A stretch of 64,000 nt of DNA from Rubripirellula tenax (GTDB lineage Bacteria > Planctomycetota > Planctomycetia > Pirellulales > Pirellulaceae): assembly GCF_007860125.1 (NCBI RefSeq), contig NZ_SJPW01000006.1, forward strand, positions 610,085 to 674,084, in the 5' to 3' direction. The translations under genes and the position numbers were made by a program. Under the pieces are notes generated by a model that saw nothing but the letters and a program-made list of their open reading frames with translations, did not search any database and was not told the DNA's origin. Of this stretch, positions 9,145 through 19,189 are shown one piece after another; position 1 is the first letter of the stretch; each line of letters starts with the position of its first letter.

Positions 9145-10811
9145 TCGATTGGGCGACGCATCAAACTTGGATTCGATTGTTGACACAGCGTGGCGGCTTT
9201 CGCTTCCAACGGGTGATCCATCGTATCCGATCGCCGCGCCGGATCGTCGCGACCGTACTGACGCTGCTTTTTTTTGGGCTGTATCTGGTCAACGGTGTTT
9301 TTATCCTGTCGACGCGCACACCAGCGGACCCAGAGCGACTGCGTTTGTGGTTGTCCGGCGGCATGGTCATTTATGCGGTCTACCATTCGGTGCGCTGCGC
9401 TTGGTCTCGCCAGACTTCGGATTTGGAACTGACGGCTGCAGAGTCGTTATGGTTGGGCGGCGCGCCGGTCCGCCGTTCGACGGTCGCATTATACCGAGTC
9501 GGCGGTCTTGTATTTTCGACCGCCTTGAAGACCGCTTTGCTGGCCGTGGTCTTAGCCGTCGACGTTGCGCATATCGAGCTACTTTGTGTCGGCGTGTTCA
9601 CGTCACTGCTGTTGCTTGAAATTTCGCGACTGACGATCGCACGATGGTCGGCCGCCATCAGCGATCGGACACGGCGAGCGATGCGGATCGCAGCAACGGC
9701 GGTCGCATCGGCGATCGTTATTCAGATCGTTGCTCGTATCGCCGCCGCAACACCGCCTGGATCGGCAACCATCGTCTACGTGTTGAACGCCTTCGCTGCG
9801 CTGGGGCAAACAGCCGCTTCACCGATGATCCAATGGCTTTCGTTGCCTTGGATCGCGTCGGCGAAATTGGTAATCACTGAATCCTTTTCGCTGACGTCGA
9901 TTGCTCAGCTCGTGATCGCAATAGCAACGTTACCGATCTCCATGCTCGCGTTTGTCCGAATTGATCATCGCGCCGAGTTTCGCTCGCACATGACCGAACA
10001 AAGTCGACTGCGTCGCGGCGAGTACCATCGCGATGAAACGGCCGAGGTCGTTCGTGAATCGACCAGCATCTTTCGATCGACATGGATACTTCGTTACATG
10101 GACGCCGATCTGGCATCGTTGCTCGTTCGTCAATGGAACACCGTTCAGCGGTACGCCGGCACGATCGCGTTCAGCTTCTTTGTACCGACGGTTCTTTGCC
10201 TATCGCCGCTGGCGACGGGCCGCATCACCGATCAATGGTTCTTTGTCGTTGGCGGAATCGCATTGTGCACGGTGTTGTTAGCACCTCCGGCGCTGCGAAT
10301 CGACTTTCGTCGCGATCTGCGTCGGATGCTGCTGCTTCGATCCTTGCCAGTGCGTCCGATGTCGATGGTGCTGGGGCAACTCTTGATTCCCGTCATGATC
10401 ACGTGCACGTTCCAGTGTTTCACGATTGCGGTTGCCGCCGCGTTCACGTTGCCGGGTTGGTCATCGGTGGTGATGTGGACCGGTATGTTGACAGCATTGT
10501 CGTTGTTTACGTTCGCGACCGAGAACGCCCTGTTCTTGGCGTTCCCGCATCACGAGCACACCGAGGGCGTCGCGATGATGGTTCGCGCGAAACTGACATT
10601 CATCGGCAAAGCAGCCGTGCTGCTAGCATCGTTGATGATGTTGGCGGCATGGGCAGGGTTCTGTGCCAATCATCTACCGCCATCGATCGCGCGATTCACG
10701 TTGGTGGTCGGCGCCATCGTTGCAACTTGGGTGTTAGCAATCGCCGCGTTGGTGACTGCGTCGTGGTGCTGGCGACGGTTCGACGTTGCGCTAGACGTTC
10801 CGCCGGCATGA
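9141..10811 (+). CDS. ABC exporter membrane subunit
   Basis: The start is GTG at 9141, four bases overlapping the ATPase stop; the longer open frame back to 8961 lies inside the ATPase gene and is rejected. The 556-residue product has about twelve hydrophobic segments in two groups (around residues 35-300 and 340-550) separated by a charged cytoplasmic stretch. This fits a large two-part ABC-2-type permease. With the ATPase at 8332 it should form an export system for an unknown substrate. Confidence 0.75.
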   Translation: MIDWATHQTWIRLLTQRGGFRFQRVIHRIRSPRRIVATVLTLLFFGLYLVNGVFILSTRTPADPERLRLWLSGGMVIYAVYHSVRCAWSRQTSDLELTAAESLWLGGAPVRRSTVALYRVGGLVFSTALKTALLAVVLAVDVAHIELLCVGVFTSLLLLEISRLTIARWSAAISDRTRRAMRIAATAVASAIVIQIVARIAAATPPGSATIVYVLNAFAALGQTAASPMIQWLSLPWIASAKLVITESFSLTSIAQLVIAIATLPISMLAFVRIDHRAEFRSHMTEQSRLRRGEYHRDETAEVVRESTSIFRSTWILRYMDADLASLLVRQWNTVQRYAGTIAFSFFVPTVLCLSPLATGRITDQWFFVVGGIALCTVLLAPPALRIDFRRDLRRMLLLRSLPVRPMSMVLGQLLIPVMITCTFQCFTIAVAAAFTLPGWSSVVMWTGMLTALSLFTFATENALFLAFPHHEHTEGVAMMVRAKLTFIGKAAVLLASLMMLAAWAGFCANHLPPSIARFTLVVGAIVATWVLAIAALVTASWCWRRFDVALDVPPA

Positions 10812-10831
10812 GTGCTTGAATCCACGTCGAT

Positions 10832-11671
10832 CTAGGATCGTTGCTCGGCAGCTTCGCGTTCGTAAAGGGCTCGAATTTCATCCAGGTCGACGTCGACAGG
10901 TGGCATTTTCGGATCCATTTGCGTCAACGTCTCGTGAACGATCCCGGCAACTGAAGCATCCCGATACCATTTGTTGTCCGCCGGAATGACGAACCACGGT
11001 GATTGCTTAGAATTGCACTTCGCGATCGCGTCTTCGTAAGCTTCGCGGTACTGATCCCATTTGTCGCGAGCCGCGTAGTCGCCGGTATTCAGTTTCCAGT
11101 GTTTGTCTGGGTTATCAAGTCGTTTCTTAAATCTTTCTAGTTGTTCTTCCGGACTGATGTGAAGAAAGAACTTCAAGATCGTCGTTCCGGCTGCCACCAA
11201 GTTTGCCTCGAATTGGTTGATGATTTCGTAGCGTTCGTTCCAGATTTTTTTGGGCACTAGATCCTCGACGCGAACCACGAGCACGTCCTCGTAGTGCGAT
11301 CGGTTAAAAATCGAAACCATCCCCGTCGCAGGCGTACATTGGTGGATACGCCACAGAAAGTCATGGGCTCGCTCGATTTCCGATGGCACCTTGAACGGAT
11401 AGGTACGGCAACCTTGCGGATTCATCTGACCAAGTACCTTGCGGATCAGTCCGTCCTTGCCGGCCGCATCGGGTGCCTGAAGCACGATCAAGAGCGACTG
11501 TTTTTGCTCGACGAACATCCGATACTGCAGATCGCGAATCTTTTCGTTGCGATCGGCTGTGAACTCAACCGCCTCGGCCTTGTTCTTGAACGGTCCGCCC
11601 TGTTTCGTTTCGATGGACTTCAATTTGACCGATTTACCGGGTTCGATTTGGTGAAGTTTCTTAAAGTCCAT
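10832..11671 (-). CDS. ppk2: Polyphosphate kinase 2 family protein
   Basis: This 279-residue protein matches PPK2 (polyphosphate:nucleotide phosphotransferase) along its length. Walker A-like APDAAGKDGLI is followed by the lid and Walker B region VSIFNRSHYEDVLVVRV, then FLHISPEEQLERFKKRLDNPDKHWK and WFVIPADNKWYRD. PPK2 enzymes make or use nucleoside di- or triphosphates with polyphosphate. The length and YEIINQFEANLVAAGTTILKF fit the single-domain class that phosphorylates NMP/NDP; the exact substrate preference cannot be read from sequence. Confidence 0.9.
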   Translation of the reverse strand: MDFKKLHQIEPGKSVKLKSIETKQGGPFKNKAEAVEFTADRNEKIRDLQYRMFVEQKQSLLIVLQAPDAAGKDGLIRKVLGQMNPQGCRTYPFKVPSEIERAHDFLWRIHQCTPATGMVSIFNRSHYEDVLVVRVEDLVPKKIWNERYEIINQFEANLVAAGTTILKFFLHISPEEQLERFKKRLDNPDKHWKLNTGDYAARDKWDQYREAYEDAIAKCNSKQSPWFVIPADNKWYRDASVAGIVHETLTQMDPKMPPVDVDLDEIRALYEREAAEQRS

Positions 11672-11911
11672 GGCCGTCTTTTCGAAGCGAATGGGGAGAT
11701 GGTCGCGCGCGCCAGCGCATCGGAAAACCTGAGTTTATCGACTTCGACCGACGGGGTCGACTTGGCACCCACGATCAAAACGAGTCGTTTGTTCGACACA
11801 GAGAACGCGTTCTTGCATCCGGGGAAGCCAAATAGGAATCGAAACGTAGTAAGCTGGGCGGATCGAACGAATCGACTCCGTCCCATCACGACTAACTCCA
11901 GATAGCTGACC

Positions 11912-13600
11912 ATGGCATTTCACTTGCTGGCAACGGTTGCCGAAGACGCGACTCTTGCAAGCACCGTATTCACTGCGGTCAGCGCGATCGCGATTCTCCT
12001 GGTTCTGATTTTGTGGGCAAAGGTTCACGCGTTTGTTGCCTTGATCCTGGCCAGTTACTACGTCGGGCTGATGTCAGGTATGGACCTGCTGACCATCAAC
12101 GACAGTATCAAGTCGGGTATGGGAGGGATCCTCGGGTTCGTGGCAACCGTGGTGGGATTGGGGGCCATTTTCGGAAAACTGCTCGAAGCCTCCGGTGGTG
12201 CCGAGGCGCTGGCGTACACGCTGCTGAAGAGGTTTGGCGAAAAGAACGCGACATGGGCGATGGTGATCACAGGTTTCTTGGTTTCGATCCCCGTGTTTCT
12301 TGACGTCGCACTGGTGATCATCATCCCCATCGTCTACGCGCTGACTCGGAAGACGGGTAAGCCGGTGCTGTATTATGGGATTCCGCTGTTGGCGGGTTTG
12401 GGGGTGACACATACGTTCGTCCCGCCGACTCCGGGACCGATCATGGTGGCGGAACAATTGGGTGCGAACATGGGCCTGGTCATCCTGTACGGCGTGTTGA
12501 TCGGCTTTCCGACGGCCGTACTGGCCGGACCGGTCTTTGGCAGTTTCGTTTCGAAGAATATCACCAAGGGAATTCCGGAAGAGTTTTCCATCGAACATCT
12601 CGCCAAGAAATTTGCCGACGAAGATCTTCCGTCGTTCACCCGCGTCTTCATGGTTCTGTTGTTGCCAATCGTCTTGATTCTGATCCAAGCGGTGGCGTCG
12701 GAGGTCTATAAACCCGCCAAGACCATGGTCGTCGTTTCGTCATCGGCAACCCAGCAATCGGCGGCAAGCATTGACCAGCCACGCTTGTCGGTCATCGAGT
12801 CGGGCGACGGCTACCAAATCGAACTGATCGATCACGTCGGTGGTAACTTGGCGGTTCACACGTCAACGCTTTCCGAAGACAAAGCGGCCGACGTGTTGGC
12901 TCTTGGTGCTCTTGTCAACTCGGTCGACCCCGATGATGCACTGTCACCAGCCGAGCGCGAGCAAATTTTGCAGGCCAGTTTGAAACTGACGGGGTTTTCT
13001 GAAAGTATTCCAAAACAGAGTCTGCCTTTGAAGCTGATCTCCTTCGTCGGGCACCCGTTCACTGCATTGATCATTGCGATCTTCGCCGCCTCTTGGTTTC
13101 TTGCCCGAAAACAAGGGTTTTCACGCGAGCAAATCATGGAGCTTAGCAACAGCGCCCTTGCGCCTGCTGGAATCATCATTCTTGTCACGGGCGCGGGTGG
13201 TGTCTTCAAGCAAATTTTGATCGACAGCAACGTGGCGACGGTGATGGCAGAAGCCATTGTTCAATCCAACATCAACATCTTTGTGCTGGCCTTCCTGATC
13301 GCGGCGCTCGTCCGCATCGCCCAGGGTTCCGCGACCGTGGCGATGGTCACGACCGCCGCGATCATTGCTCCGTTGTTGCCGGAAATGTCGGGCTTATCTA
13401 GCTCCGACTACGCACTGTTGACCATCGCCATCGCTTCCGGATCGACGGTTCTGTCGCACGTCAACGACAGCGGTTTTTGGCTGGTCAGCAAGTTCTTCGG
13501 TCTGACGGAGAAGGAAACCTTGATGTCGTGGACGATCGTCGAGACCATCATTGGAATATGCGGTTTCATCGGCGCACTCTCGCTAAGCTATATTCTCTGA
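11912..13600 (+). CDS. GntP-family gluconate permease
   Basis: The 562-residue membrane protein shows GntP features: LLTINDSIKSGMGG, GLGAIFGKLLEASGGAEALA, THTFVPPTPGPIMVAEQLG and VRIAQGSATVAMVTTAAI, ending with SGFWLVSKFFGLTEKETL. A hydrophilic insert of about 100 residues (about 265-370) that ordinary GntP proteins lack separates the two halves. The family imports gluconate or related sugar acids. It sits 87 bases upstream of a lactonase-domain gene, which suggests sugar-acid metabolism, although the lactonase is secreted. Confidence 0.85.
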   Translation: MAFHLLATVAEDATLASTVFTAVSAIAILLVLILWAKVHAFVALILASYYVGLMSGMDLLTINDSIKSGMGGILGFVATVVGLGAIFGKLLEASGGAEALAYTLLKRFGEKNATWAMVITGFLVSIPVFLDVALVIIIPIVYALTRKTGKPVLYYGIPLLAGLGVTHTFVPPTPGPIMVAEQLGANMGLVILYGVLIGFPTAVLAGPVFGSFVSKNITKGIPEEFSIEHLAKKFADEDLPSFTRVFMVLLLPIVLILIQAVASEVYKPAKTMVVVSSSATQQSAASIDQPRLSVIESGDGYQIELIDHVGGNLAVHTSTLSEDKAADVLALGALVNSVDPDDALSPAEREQILQASLKLTGFSESIPKQSLPLKLISFVGHPFTALIIAIFAASWFLARKQGFSREQIMELSNSALAPAGIIILVTGAGGVFKQILIDSNVATVMAEAIVQSNINIFVLAFLIAALVRIAQGSATVAMVTTAAIIAPLLPEMSGLSSSDYALLTIAIASGSTVLSHVNDSGFWLVSKFFGLTEKETLMSWTIVETIIGICGFIGALSLSYIL

Positions 13601-13686
13601 ATCCATCGAATAGATGGGCTCCATTTCCTGCGATGTGATCGATACAGCTTTCGTTTTGCTTATCACTCGCCAGACGGACATTTTGA

Positions 13687-16218
13687 ATGGATAGGATGAG
13701 TTTGAAACTTTTCAAGAGTGTGCCGCACACCATTTGCGGAATCGTATTCGTCCTCGCGACGCTATCCGCATTTTCGCCGCAGACCGCGCACGGCGATGAG
13801 CAGCGATTGGTGCTGTCTTTGGCGAAGCAAGAGGAACTGGCGATCCTTTCGATCGACAATGACGGAGCATTGCAACTTCGTGATCGAATCGCCAACGATG
13901 GGCAACCAGGGGCGAGCTGTTTTGATTCAACCGGGTTGAATTTCTATGTCGCGTCGAGCGGGCCTTCGACCGTGGGCGTCTATCGCGTTGGACCGGACGG
14001 GTTCGAACAATTGCAATCGGTAGCGGTTCCCGCCAAGCCATCGTACTTGACCATCGACCCGTCCGGCCAATTCTTGCTCGCGTCGTATTTCGCGACGGGA
14101 CAAGTGAGCGTGCATCGCATTGTCGGTGAAGGCCGTTTGTCAAACGAACCGATTGAATTGTTGACGATCGACGAACGGGCGCACGGCATAGCGTTGGACC
14201 CGAGCGGCCGTTTCGCGTTTGTGCCTCATACTCGCCCCAACGCCATCACTCAATTGCGTTTCGATGCAGTCACTGGGAAACTGTCGCTGAACGATCCGCC
14301 GAAGATCAAGAGAACGGAACCAGCCGGCCCGCGTCATCTTTGGTTGCACCCGGGCGGTCGTTTTGCATTCGGAAGTGATGAAGCCGGCCGCAGCATCACG
14401 GCGTACCGGTTCAACAAAAGAACCGGAACGCTGGATCATCTTCAAACCGAATCGAGTCTGCCGCCGGAGTACACTGGGAAGGGTTCGACTTCACACGTCG
14501 AAGTTCACCCAAACGGCAAGTTTGCGTTCATCGCCAATCGCGTCCAGGGAAGTATTGCGGTCTTTGGAATCGACGAAGAAGTCGGACGGATGAGTTTCAT
14601 TGATAGAACGCCAACCGAAAAGAATGTGCGGTCGTTCAATCTTTCTCCCGATGGGCGGTTCCTGGTCGCAGCCGGTCAGGGGTCAGGAAGAATCGTCTGC
14701 TACAAGATCGCGGCGGACGGTCGCTTGAGCGACGTTTCGAAGCTCGATGTCGGCGGGACCCCGTGGTGGGTCCAGTTCTATCCCGGTGTCGCCATGGCGC
14801 GATCTGCGGGCGTTGCATCGGCAAGAAGTGTGGCGTCTGTCGACCGCAGCTTGACTCTCGGTCAGGGCGTCATGTCCGGTGAAGTATCCGACACCTCGGT
14901 GTTGTTGCAAACGCGATTGACGCTTGGCAATGAACTGGATCACCATGGCGACGTTCCTGGCGTACAGGGAGTCGCTTGTTTCGAATGGTCAACGAGAGAA
15001 GATTTCGCAGATTCAGAACGAACGGATTTTCAACAGGCGCTACCCCAACGCGACTTCATCGTTCGGACCAAACTAAGCAAGTTGACGCCCGATACGAAGT
15101 ATTTTTTTCGAGCGATCTATGGTGTTTCGCCGACGTTCACGGCTCTTGGCCCGACATGTTCGTTCCGCACTCTACCCGGTGCCAACGGCCATCGTGATGT
15201 AACGTTTATCGTCGGAAGTTGTATGAACTACATCAAGTTCATGCACGGTAAAGCGGGAAAAGCGAGCGGACCGTTGACGGCAACCGATGAAGACAAACGA
15301 TTGGGTTTCCCGGCATTCACGGCAATGAAGAACTTGCAGCCCGAGTTCTTTGTCGGGACGGGTGACATCGTTTACTACGACAACCCGTACCGTGTCTGCG
15401 AAACGCAAGAAGAGCTTCGTCGATGTTGGCACGAACAGTTTCGCTTTCCAAGATTGATCGATTTCTTTCAGGATACGCCCACGTATTGGTCCAAGGATGA
15501 CCACGATTTTCGCTTCAACGATTCTGACAACGAAACGAACCGATTGCCCTTACCCATGACGGGCATCGGCATGTTCCGCGAGCAGTTGCCGATCGTACCC
15601 AATGATGCACCGAACCCCGTGACGTATCGTACGATTCGGGTCAGCCACGATGTTCAAATTTGGATGACGGAAGGACGCGATTATCGATCCGCAAATGAGG
15701 CGCCTGACGGACCGGAGAAGTCGATTTGGGGCACGGAACAACGTGATTGGTTGCAAGCGAAGTTGAAGGCAAGCGATGCAAAGTGGAAGCTATTGATCAG
15801 TCCGACGCCGATGGTTGGCCCCGACGACGCCTACAAGAAAGACAATCACGCATCGTTGGCTGGTTTCCGTCACGAAGCCGATTCGTTTTTCAAATGGGTA
15901 AACGAGAACCGAATCGAAAACTTGTTTCTCGTCTGTGGCGATCGGCACTGGCAATACCACAGTGTCCACCCGACTGGCGTCCATGAGTTTGCCTGCGGCG
16001 CTTTGAACGATGAAAATTCACGCATGGGTGTTTCCCCAGGCGCGGAATATGGAACTGACCCCAGGGGTTTGATCCAACAGTCCTATAGTTCCACCGAACC
16101 CAGCGGAGGATTCTTGCAATTCATCGTTGGGGAAACACTTGGTGTTACTTTCTTCGACGATCAGGGCAAGGCCCTGCACCGCGTGAGATTCCCGGTTGAC
16201 TCGTTGGAAAACAAATGA
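13687..16218 (+). CDS. Secreted fusion: lactonase-type beta-propeller + PhoD-like phosphatase
   Basis: The product has 843 residues with an N-terminal signal region (TICGIVFVLATLSAFSPQTAHG). Residues about 37-370 form a 6-phosphogluconolactonase-type (PF10282) seven-bladed propeller with repeats such as DPSGQFLLASYFATGQVSV and HPNGKFAFIANRVQGSIAVF. From about 395 the PhoD architecture follows: an N-terminal PhoD domain (VMSGEVSDTSVLLQTRLT), then metallophosphatase motifs TFIVGSCMNY, VGTGDIVYYDN, YWSKDDHDF and FLVCGDRHWQYHS. The two domains are normally separate. An extracellular phosphoesterase tethered to a propeller is the simplest reading. Confidence 0.8.
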   Translation: MDRMSLKLFKSVPHTICGIVFVLATLSAFSPQTAHGDEQRLVLSLAKQEELAILSIDNDGALQLRDRIANDGQPGASCFDSTGLNFYVASSGPSTVGVYRVGPDGFEQLQSVAVPAKPSYLTIDPSGQFLLASYFATGQVSVHRIVGEGRLSNEPIELLTIDERAHGIALDPSGRFAFVPHTRPNAITQLRFDAVTGKLSLNDPPKIKRTEPAGPRHLWLHPGGRFAFGSDEAGRSITAYRFNKRTGTLDHLQTESSLPPEYTGKGSTSHVEVHPNGKFAFIANRVQGSIAVFGIDEEVGRMSFIDRTPTEKNVRSFNLSPDGRFLVAAGQGSGRIVCYKIAADGRLSDVSKLDVGGTPWWVQFYPGVAMARSAGVASARSVASVDRSLTLGQGVMSGEVSDTSVLLQTRLTLGNELDHHGDVPGVQGVACFEWSTREDFADSERTDFQQALPQRDFIVRTKLSKLTPDTKYFFRAIYGVSPTFTALGPTCSFRTLPGANGHRDVTFIVGSCMNYIKFMHGKAGKASGPLTATDEDKRLGFPAFTAMKNLQPEFFVGTGDIVYYDNPYRVCETQEELRRCWHEQFRFPRLIDFFQDTPTYWSKDDHDFRFNDSDNETNRLPLPMTGIGMFREQLPIVPNDAPNPVTYRTIRVSHDVQIWMTEGRDYRSANEAPDGPEKSIWGTEQRDWLQAKLKASDAKWKLLISPTPMVGPDDAYKKDNHASLAGFRHEADSFFKWVNENRIENLFLVCGDRHWQYHSVHPTGVHEFACGALNDENSRMGVSPGAEYGTDPRGLIQQSYSSTEPSGGFLQFIVGETLGVTFFDDQGKALHRVRFPVDSLENK

Positions 16219-16300
16219 AGTCTGGCTCAATCGTACTTAACGATCCGTCCCTGATCGGTTGCCGAGTTGATTCATAGCGGAAGTGCACGAGCCCAATACC

Positions 16301-17549
16301 CAGGGCGATTGCGCCACACTGGGCAAACTGCGAAGCTGAGCAAGGGTTCGTGATTGGGTGGCTGGTTTGCAGCGGCCGGGCGAATCGACTCGCTTCGGAT
16401 TCACTCGATGGAACGCTCCGCTTCGTTGGTTGAACAGCTCAAGGCCGTCTCGGACCCGCGTCCGGGCGAACCTGTTTATCCATTGGTCAATGTCTTGTTC
16501 ATGACCATCTGTGCGGTCATCGCGGGCGCGGATGATTTTGTTGCGATTGCAAAGTTTGCCAACACAAAGAAGGAGTGGTTTGCAAAGTTCCTTGATATGA
16601 CCCAAGGGGTCCCTTCGCACGATCGTTTCAACGCGATTCTCAACGCGATCAAGCCTGAAGAGTTTGAACCGATGTTGCTTCAGTGGATCACCCAGTTGCA
16701 TAAGATTACCGACGGCCAAGTCATTGCGATCGACGGCAAGACGCTTCGTCGAAGCTATGACACGGCCACCGGCAAGGCAGCCATTCACATGGTCAGTGCG
16801 TGGGCGACGGACAATCACATCAGTCTTGGTCAAACAGTCGTCGACGCGAAGAGCAACGAAATCACAGCGATCCCCAAGCTGCTCGAAATGATCGACGTTT
16901 CCGGGGGTTTGGTGACGATCGACGCGATGGGATGCCAAACCGAGATCGCTGCAAGGATCGTTGACGAAGGTGCGGACTATTGCTTGGCGGTAAAAGGAAA
17001 TCAACCGACGCTGCATGAGGGAATCAAGGCATTCTTTCTGGATCACCTTGAAGATGACTTTGCAAGAATCAAGGTATCCGAGCATCACACGAAGGAAACC
17101 GGTCACGGACGTATCGACGAGCGTAGCTACTACTTGTGTGAAGTTCCCGACGACCTTCCTGACGCAGGTCGTTGGAAGGATCTATGTGCGATCGGCATGT
17201 CGATCAATAACACACAGCGTCGTAAAGGCGACGAGATCGCGGTGCGTTACTACATCCTCAACAAAGTGGTAGACGGGGAATTGTTCGCCGGTGCGGTGCG
17301 AGATCATTGGGGCATCGAAAACAGTTGCCATTGGCAGTTGGATGTGACGTTCGGCGAAGACCAGTGTCGCATTCGCAAAGGGCATGGGGACGAGAACTTT
17401 AGTACGCTCAGACGGACAGCTTTAAGTCTGCTCAAGCAAGAAAAGACGGCTAAGTGCGGAGTCAAAAACAAGCGGCTCAACGCTGGCTGGGACGATAACT
17501 ACATGGAGAAGGTCGTTTTCAGCCGGTAAATCCCCGTGCAATCGCCCTG
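16301..17549 (+). mobile_element. ISAs1-family insertion sequence, copy 1
   Basis: Inverted ends CAGGGCGATTGC (16301-16312) and GCAATCGCCCTG (17538-17549) flank the transposase gene. The 10 bases outside the left end (GCCCAATACC) and the right end (GGGTTTGGGA) do not match, so there is no target duplication. Right of it lies only the C-terminal part of a glycosyltransferase, which implies a deletion or recombination next to the element. Confidence 0.85.
16408..17529 (+). CDS. ISAs1-family DDE transposase
   Basis: The start is taken at ATG 16408 (MERSASLVEQLKAVSDPR), giving 373 residues as usual for the family; an upstream in-frame ATG at 16354 would add 18 residues. The N-terminal segment PLVNVLFMTICAVIAGADD and PSHDRFNAIL are characteristic of ISAs1. 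The DDE residues lie in AIDGKTLRRS, VTIDAMGCQ and HWGIENSCHWQLDV. It is intact and about half-identical by eye to the copy at 24294. Confidence 0.9.
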   Translation: MERSASLVEQLKAVSDPRPGEPVYPLVNVLFMTICAVIAGADDFVAIAKFANTKKEWFAKFLDMTQGVPSHDRFNAILNAIKPEEFEPMLLQWITQLHKITDGQVIAIDGKTLRRSYDTATGKAAIHMVSAWATDNHISLGQTVVDAKSNEITAIPKLLEMIDVSGGLVTIDAMGCQTEIAARIVDEGADYCLAVKGNQPTLHEGIKAFFLDHLEDDFARIKVSEHHTKETGHGRIDERSYYLCEVPDDLPDAGRWKDLCAIGMSINNTQRRKGDEIAVRYYILNKVVDGELFAGAVRDHWGIENSCHWQLDVTFGEDQCRIRKGHGDENFSTLRRTALSLLKQEKTAKCGVKNKRLNAGWDDNYMEKVVFSR

Positions 17550-17819
17550 GGGTTTGGGATGGTCGTGCCCGAAGCTCAAGCGGCGGGAGTTCCGGTCATC
17601 GCTAGCCGCCGCGGAGGGCTTCCTGAAAGCGTCGGAGGCGGCGGGGTTCTTGTCGACGAGTATCAAGACGCGGCAAGCTGGGCACGCATCATCGAAGAGC
17701 TACTTCATAGTCGCGATTTCTACTCGAATCTTCGCACGGCAGGGTGGTCATCGGTGGAACGGCCCCAGTTTTCGGAATCGGCCGTGGTCAAGTCGTTTTT
17801 GCGAGGCATCGCTTCTTGA
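17550..17819 (+). pseudogene. C-terminal fragment of a GT4 glycosyltransferase
   Basis: The open frame begins right at the IS end (GFG then MVVPEAQAAGVPVIAS at 17559) and runs 86 codons after the first ATG. The E-x7-E donor-site region of GT-B glycosyltransferases is recognisable (PEAQAAGVPVIASRRGGLPE), but the preceding 250 or so residues, including the acceptor domain, are gone. It is the tail of a family 4 enzyme cut by the adjacent IS. Confidence 0.8.
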
Positions 17820-17902
17820 ATGGGTAGTAAAATCGCGAGGTAGTTTCGTGTAGAATTGGTGCAAATAACGTGGGTCGTCGCAAGTCTGGGGCAGTGAATC
17901 TG

Positions 17903-19150
17903 ATGCAGAAAAATCTCGTTCGTTTTCGAGCCTTTACGCTCGTCGAGTTACTTGTAGTGATTGCGATCATCGGCGTTTTGGTCGGATTACTTTTGCCGGC
18001 AGTGCAGTCCGCTCGCGAAGCCGCCCGACGTATGAGTTGCGGAAATAACTTCAAGCAAGTTGGTTTGGCACTTCACAACTACCACTCAGCCTTCAAAAAT
18101 CTGCCGAAGCAAATGGGCGGAACGGTTTTCTGCGGTACCTTTGGCTATGTCACAGGGGCAACTCCGCAGCAGGCTGGTAGCACGAACGGCAATGAGTTGA
18201 GTGCCTTTCCGGGACTGTTGCCTTTCATGGAGCAACAGGCACTCTGGGAGCAGATTAGCAATGTTTACGAAGTCCAGGTTGGAAGCCCCGGAACGTACTT
18301 CGCCGCGATGGGGCCACACCCCAATATGAACTTGGACGAGCAAGCGGCTCATTTGTATGAACCATGGATGGCAGAGATTCAAACGCTTCGATGCCCGAGC
18401 GATCCGGGCGTTGGTCTACCGGCACTGGGAAGAACCAATTTCACATTTTGTGTTGGTGATGCGATTCAACAAACAAACATAGGGCCGGGGGATCCCGAGG
18501 GACGCTTTACCTCAATTCCCTCACAACGAGCTCGTGAATCATGCCGTGGAGTTTTTGTAAATCGAATGTTTACGAGCTTTGCCGATATCCGAGACGGGTT
18601 GTCGAACACGATCGCGATGGGAGAAGTCATTACCGATCTTGGTGACGGCGATGTGCGATCGGTGATCGGCGCATCCGCGGTGGAGTTAAGGACAAATCCA
18701 AACGCTTGCGCAACGATGATTGATCCGTTACGCCCAAGTTTCTGGTTGCCAGGGACTCCGGAAGCGGGGACGATTCCAACAAATCGGCGCGGCCATAAAT
18801 GGGCGTGTGGTCGCGTAGGATACACGGGGTTTCAAACAATCCTGCCACCGAACCGACAAAGTTGTACTTGGAACAGTTCCTTCGGGAATGTTACGGACTT
18901 GCTGGATGAGGGAGTGCTTAGCGCCGCGAGTCGACATCCAGGAGGCGCTCATGTCCTCTTAGCCGACGGTGCGGTTCGGTTCATCACTGACTCGATCGAA
19001 GCGGGGAACAGTGGTCATGCCAGCGTTCGCCAGAATGGCACCGCGATGGATCCAACGCTTCCGACGGTTCCAGGATCGAAAAGCCCTTACGGACTTTGGG
19101 GGGCACTCGGTAGTCGTGGATCGGCCGAGCCCATTGCGGCAGACTTTTGA
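17903..19150 (+). CDS. DUF1559 prepilin-like protein, copy 1
   Basis: The ATG at 17903 gives [22 protein letters not shown], the type IV prepilin/pseudopilin-like N-terminus of planctomycete DUF1559 proteins. The body ends with the H-x-DG motif (HPGGAHVLLADGAVRFI). The 415-residue product would be exported and processed at the prepilin site; its role is unknown, and planctomycete genomes carry many paralogues. It is followed 39 bases later by a sulfotransferase-like gene, and this pair is duplicated at 21249-22867. Confidence 0.9.
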   Translation: MQKNLVRFRAFTLVELLVVIAIIGVLVGLLLPAVQSAREAARRMSCGNNFKQVGLALHNYHSAFKNLPKQMGGTVFCGTFGYVTGATPQQAGSTNGNELSAFPGLLPFMEQQALWEQISNVYEVQVGSPGTYFAAMGPHPNMNLDEQAAHLYEPWMAEIQTLRCPSDPGVGLPALGRTNFTFCVGDAIQQTNIGPGDPEGRFTSIPSQRARESCRGVFVNRMFTSFADIRDGLSNTIAMGEVITDLGDGDVRSVIGASAVELRTNPNACATMIDPLRPSFWLPGTPEAGTIPTNRRGHKWACGRVGYTGFQTILPPNRQSCTWNSSFGNVTDLLDEGVLSAASRHPGGAHVLLADGAVRFITDSIEAGNSGHASVRQNGTAMDPTLPTVPGSKSPYGLWGALGSRGSAEPIAADF

Positions 19151-19189
19151 GTTTGACGTGTTTCATCGCTTTAAGAAGAAGAGTCCGGT

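Noticed and set aside
9149..9619. Open frames in other phases of the ABC permease gene
   Set aside because: They overlap a gene with clear membrane topology and coupled start, and have no family features.
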